A stretch of DNA of 6,461 nt from an uncultured Mucilaginibacter sp. (GTDB lineage Bacteria; Bacteroidota; Bacteroidia; Sphingobacteriales; Sphingobacteriaceae): NCBI GenBank assembly GCA_946479225.1, contig CAMLFI010000149.1, positions 1-6,461 of the forward strand, read 5' to 3'. This document shows positions 6,420 to 6,461 of the stretch, piece by piece. A program made the translations under genes and the position numbers. The stretch's first letter is position 1; the number at the start of each line of letters is the position of its first letter. The notes under the pieces were generated by a model. It did no database searches. It saw nothing but the letters and a program-made list of their open reading frames with translations, and was not told the origin of the DNA.

Positions 6420-6458
6420 CATTATTAGACATAAATAATTTGTATATTTATGATAATG
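6420..6458. repeat. Nested AT-rich inverted repeat at the right edge
   Basis: Inner arms ATAAATA (6431-6437) and TATTTAT (6445-6451) are perfect 7-mers around a 7-base loop. Outer arms CATTAT (6420-6425) and ATAATG (6453-6458) pair beyond them with an asymmetric bulge. It may be an operator or the leader of a gene beyond the window. A TTTG at 6439-6442 could serve as a -33 element whose -7 partner would lie off the end. The extreme AT content makes chance plausible. Confidence 0.35.
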
Positions 6459-6461
6459 AAT

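Noticed and set aside
5467..6461. Possible CRISPR array, given several repeats in a gene-free region
   Set aside because: Repeats are short (6-7 bases) or diverged ~150-bp modules. There are no regular 25-40-base repeats with unique spacers and no cas genes.

Overview
The window looks like chromosomal DNA from a Bacteroidota member, most likely the Sphingobacteriaceae (Mucilaginibacter/Pedobacter-like). This is inferred from moderate GC content, starts that lack Shine-Dalgarno sequences, a TTG / TAnnTTTG-like promoter, the Tat-exported Gfo/Idh/MocA plus DUF6807 gene pair, and short-period intergenic repeats. No species can be named from the sequence alone.

Layout from left to right. Positions 1-779 hold the C-terminal part of dihydrolipoyl dehydrogenase (+), cut by the window edge. 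Next comes a 281-bp gap with a heptamer repeat tract (780-814), a strong hairpin terminator (824-855) and a weak Fur-box-like site (933-951). Positions 1061-3082 encode a complete CPH-type copper-transporting P1B ATPase (CopB, +) with a His/Met-rich N-terminal tail. Convergent to it, and overlapping its 3' end by 11 bp, is a two-gene minus-strand operon: a Tat-exported Gfo/Idh/MocA-family oxidoreductase (5466-4111), then a Sec-exported DUF6807/'PmoA'-family protein (4109-3072). Only 1 bp separates the two reading frames.

The last ~1 kb (5467-6461) holds no convincing gene but is rich in repeats. It contains GGAACA-type motifs spaced about one helical turn apart, two diverged direct copies of a ~150-bp module ~510 bp apart, and a 24-bp-arm inverted repeat built from 7-bp units. 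A nested AT-rich inverted repeat lies at the right edge.

Functionally the genes are three unrelated units: central carbon metabolism (E3 subunit), copper export, and an envelope or periplasmic oxidoreductase pair probably acting on a carbohydrate-like substrate (inference). No phage defence, CRISPR or transposase gene is visible. The most unusual content is the non-coding repeat architecture at the right end.
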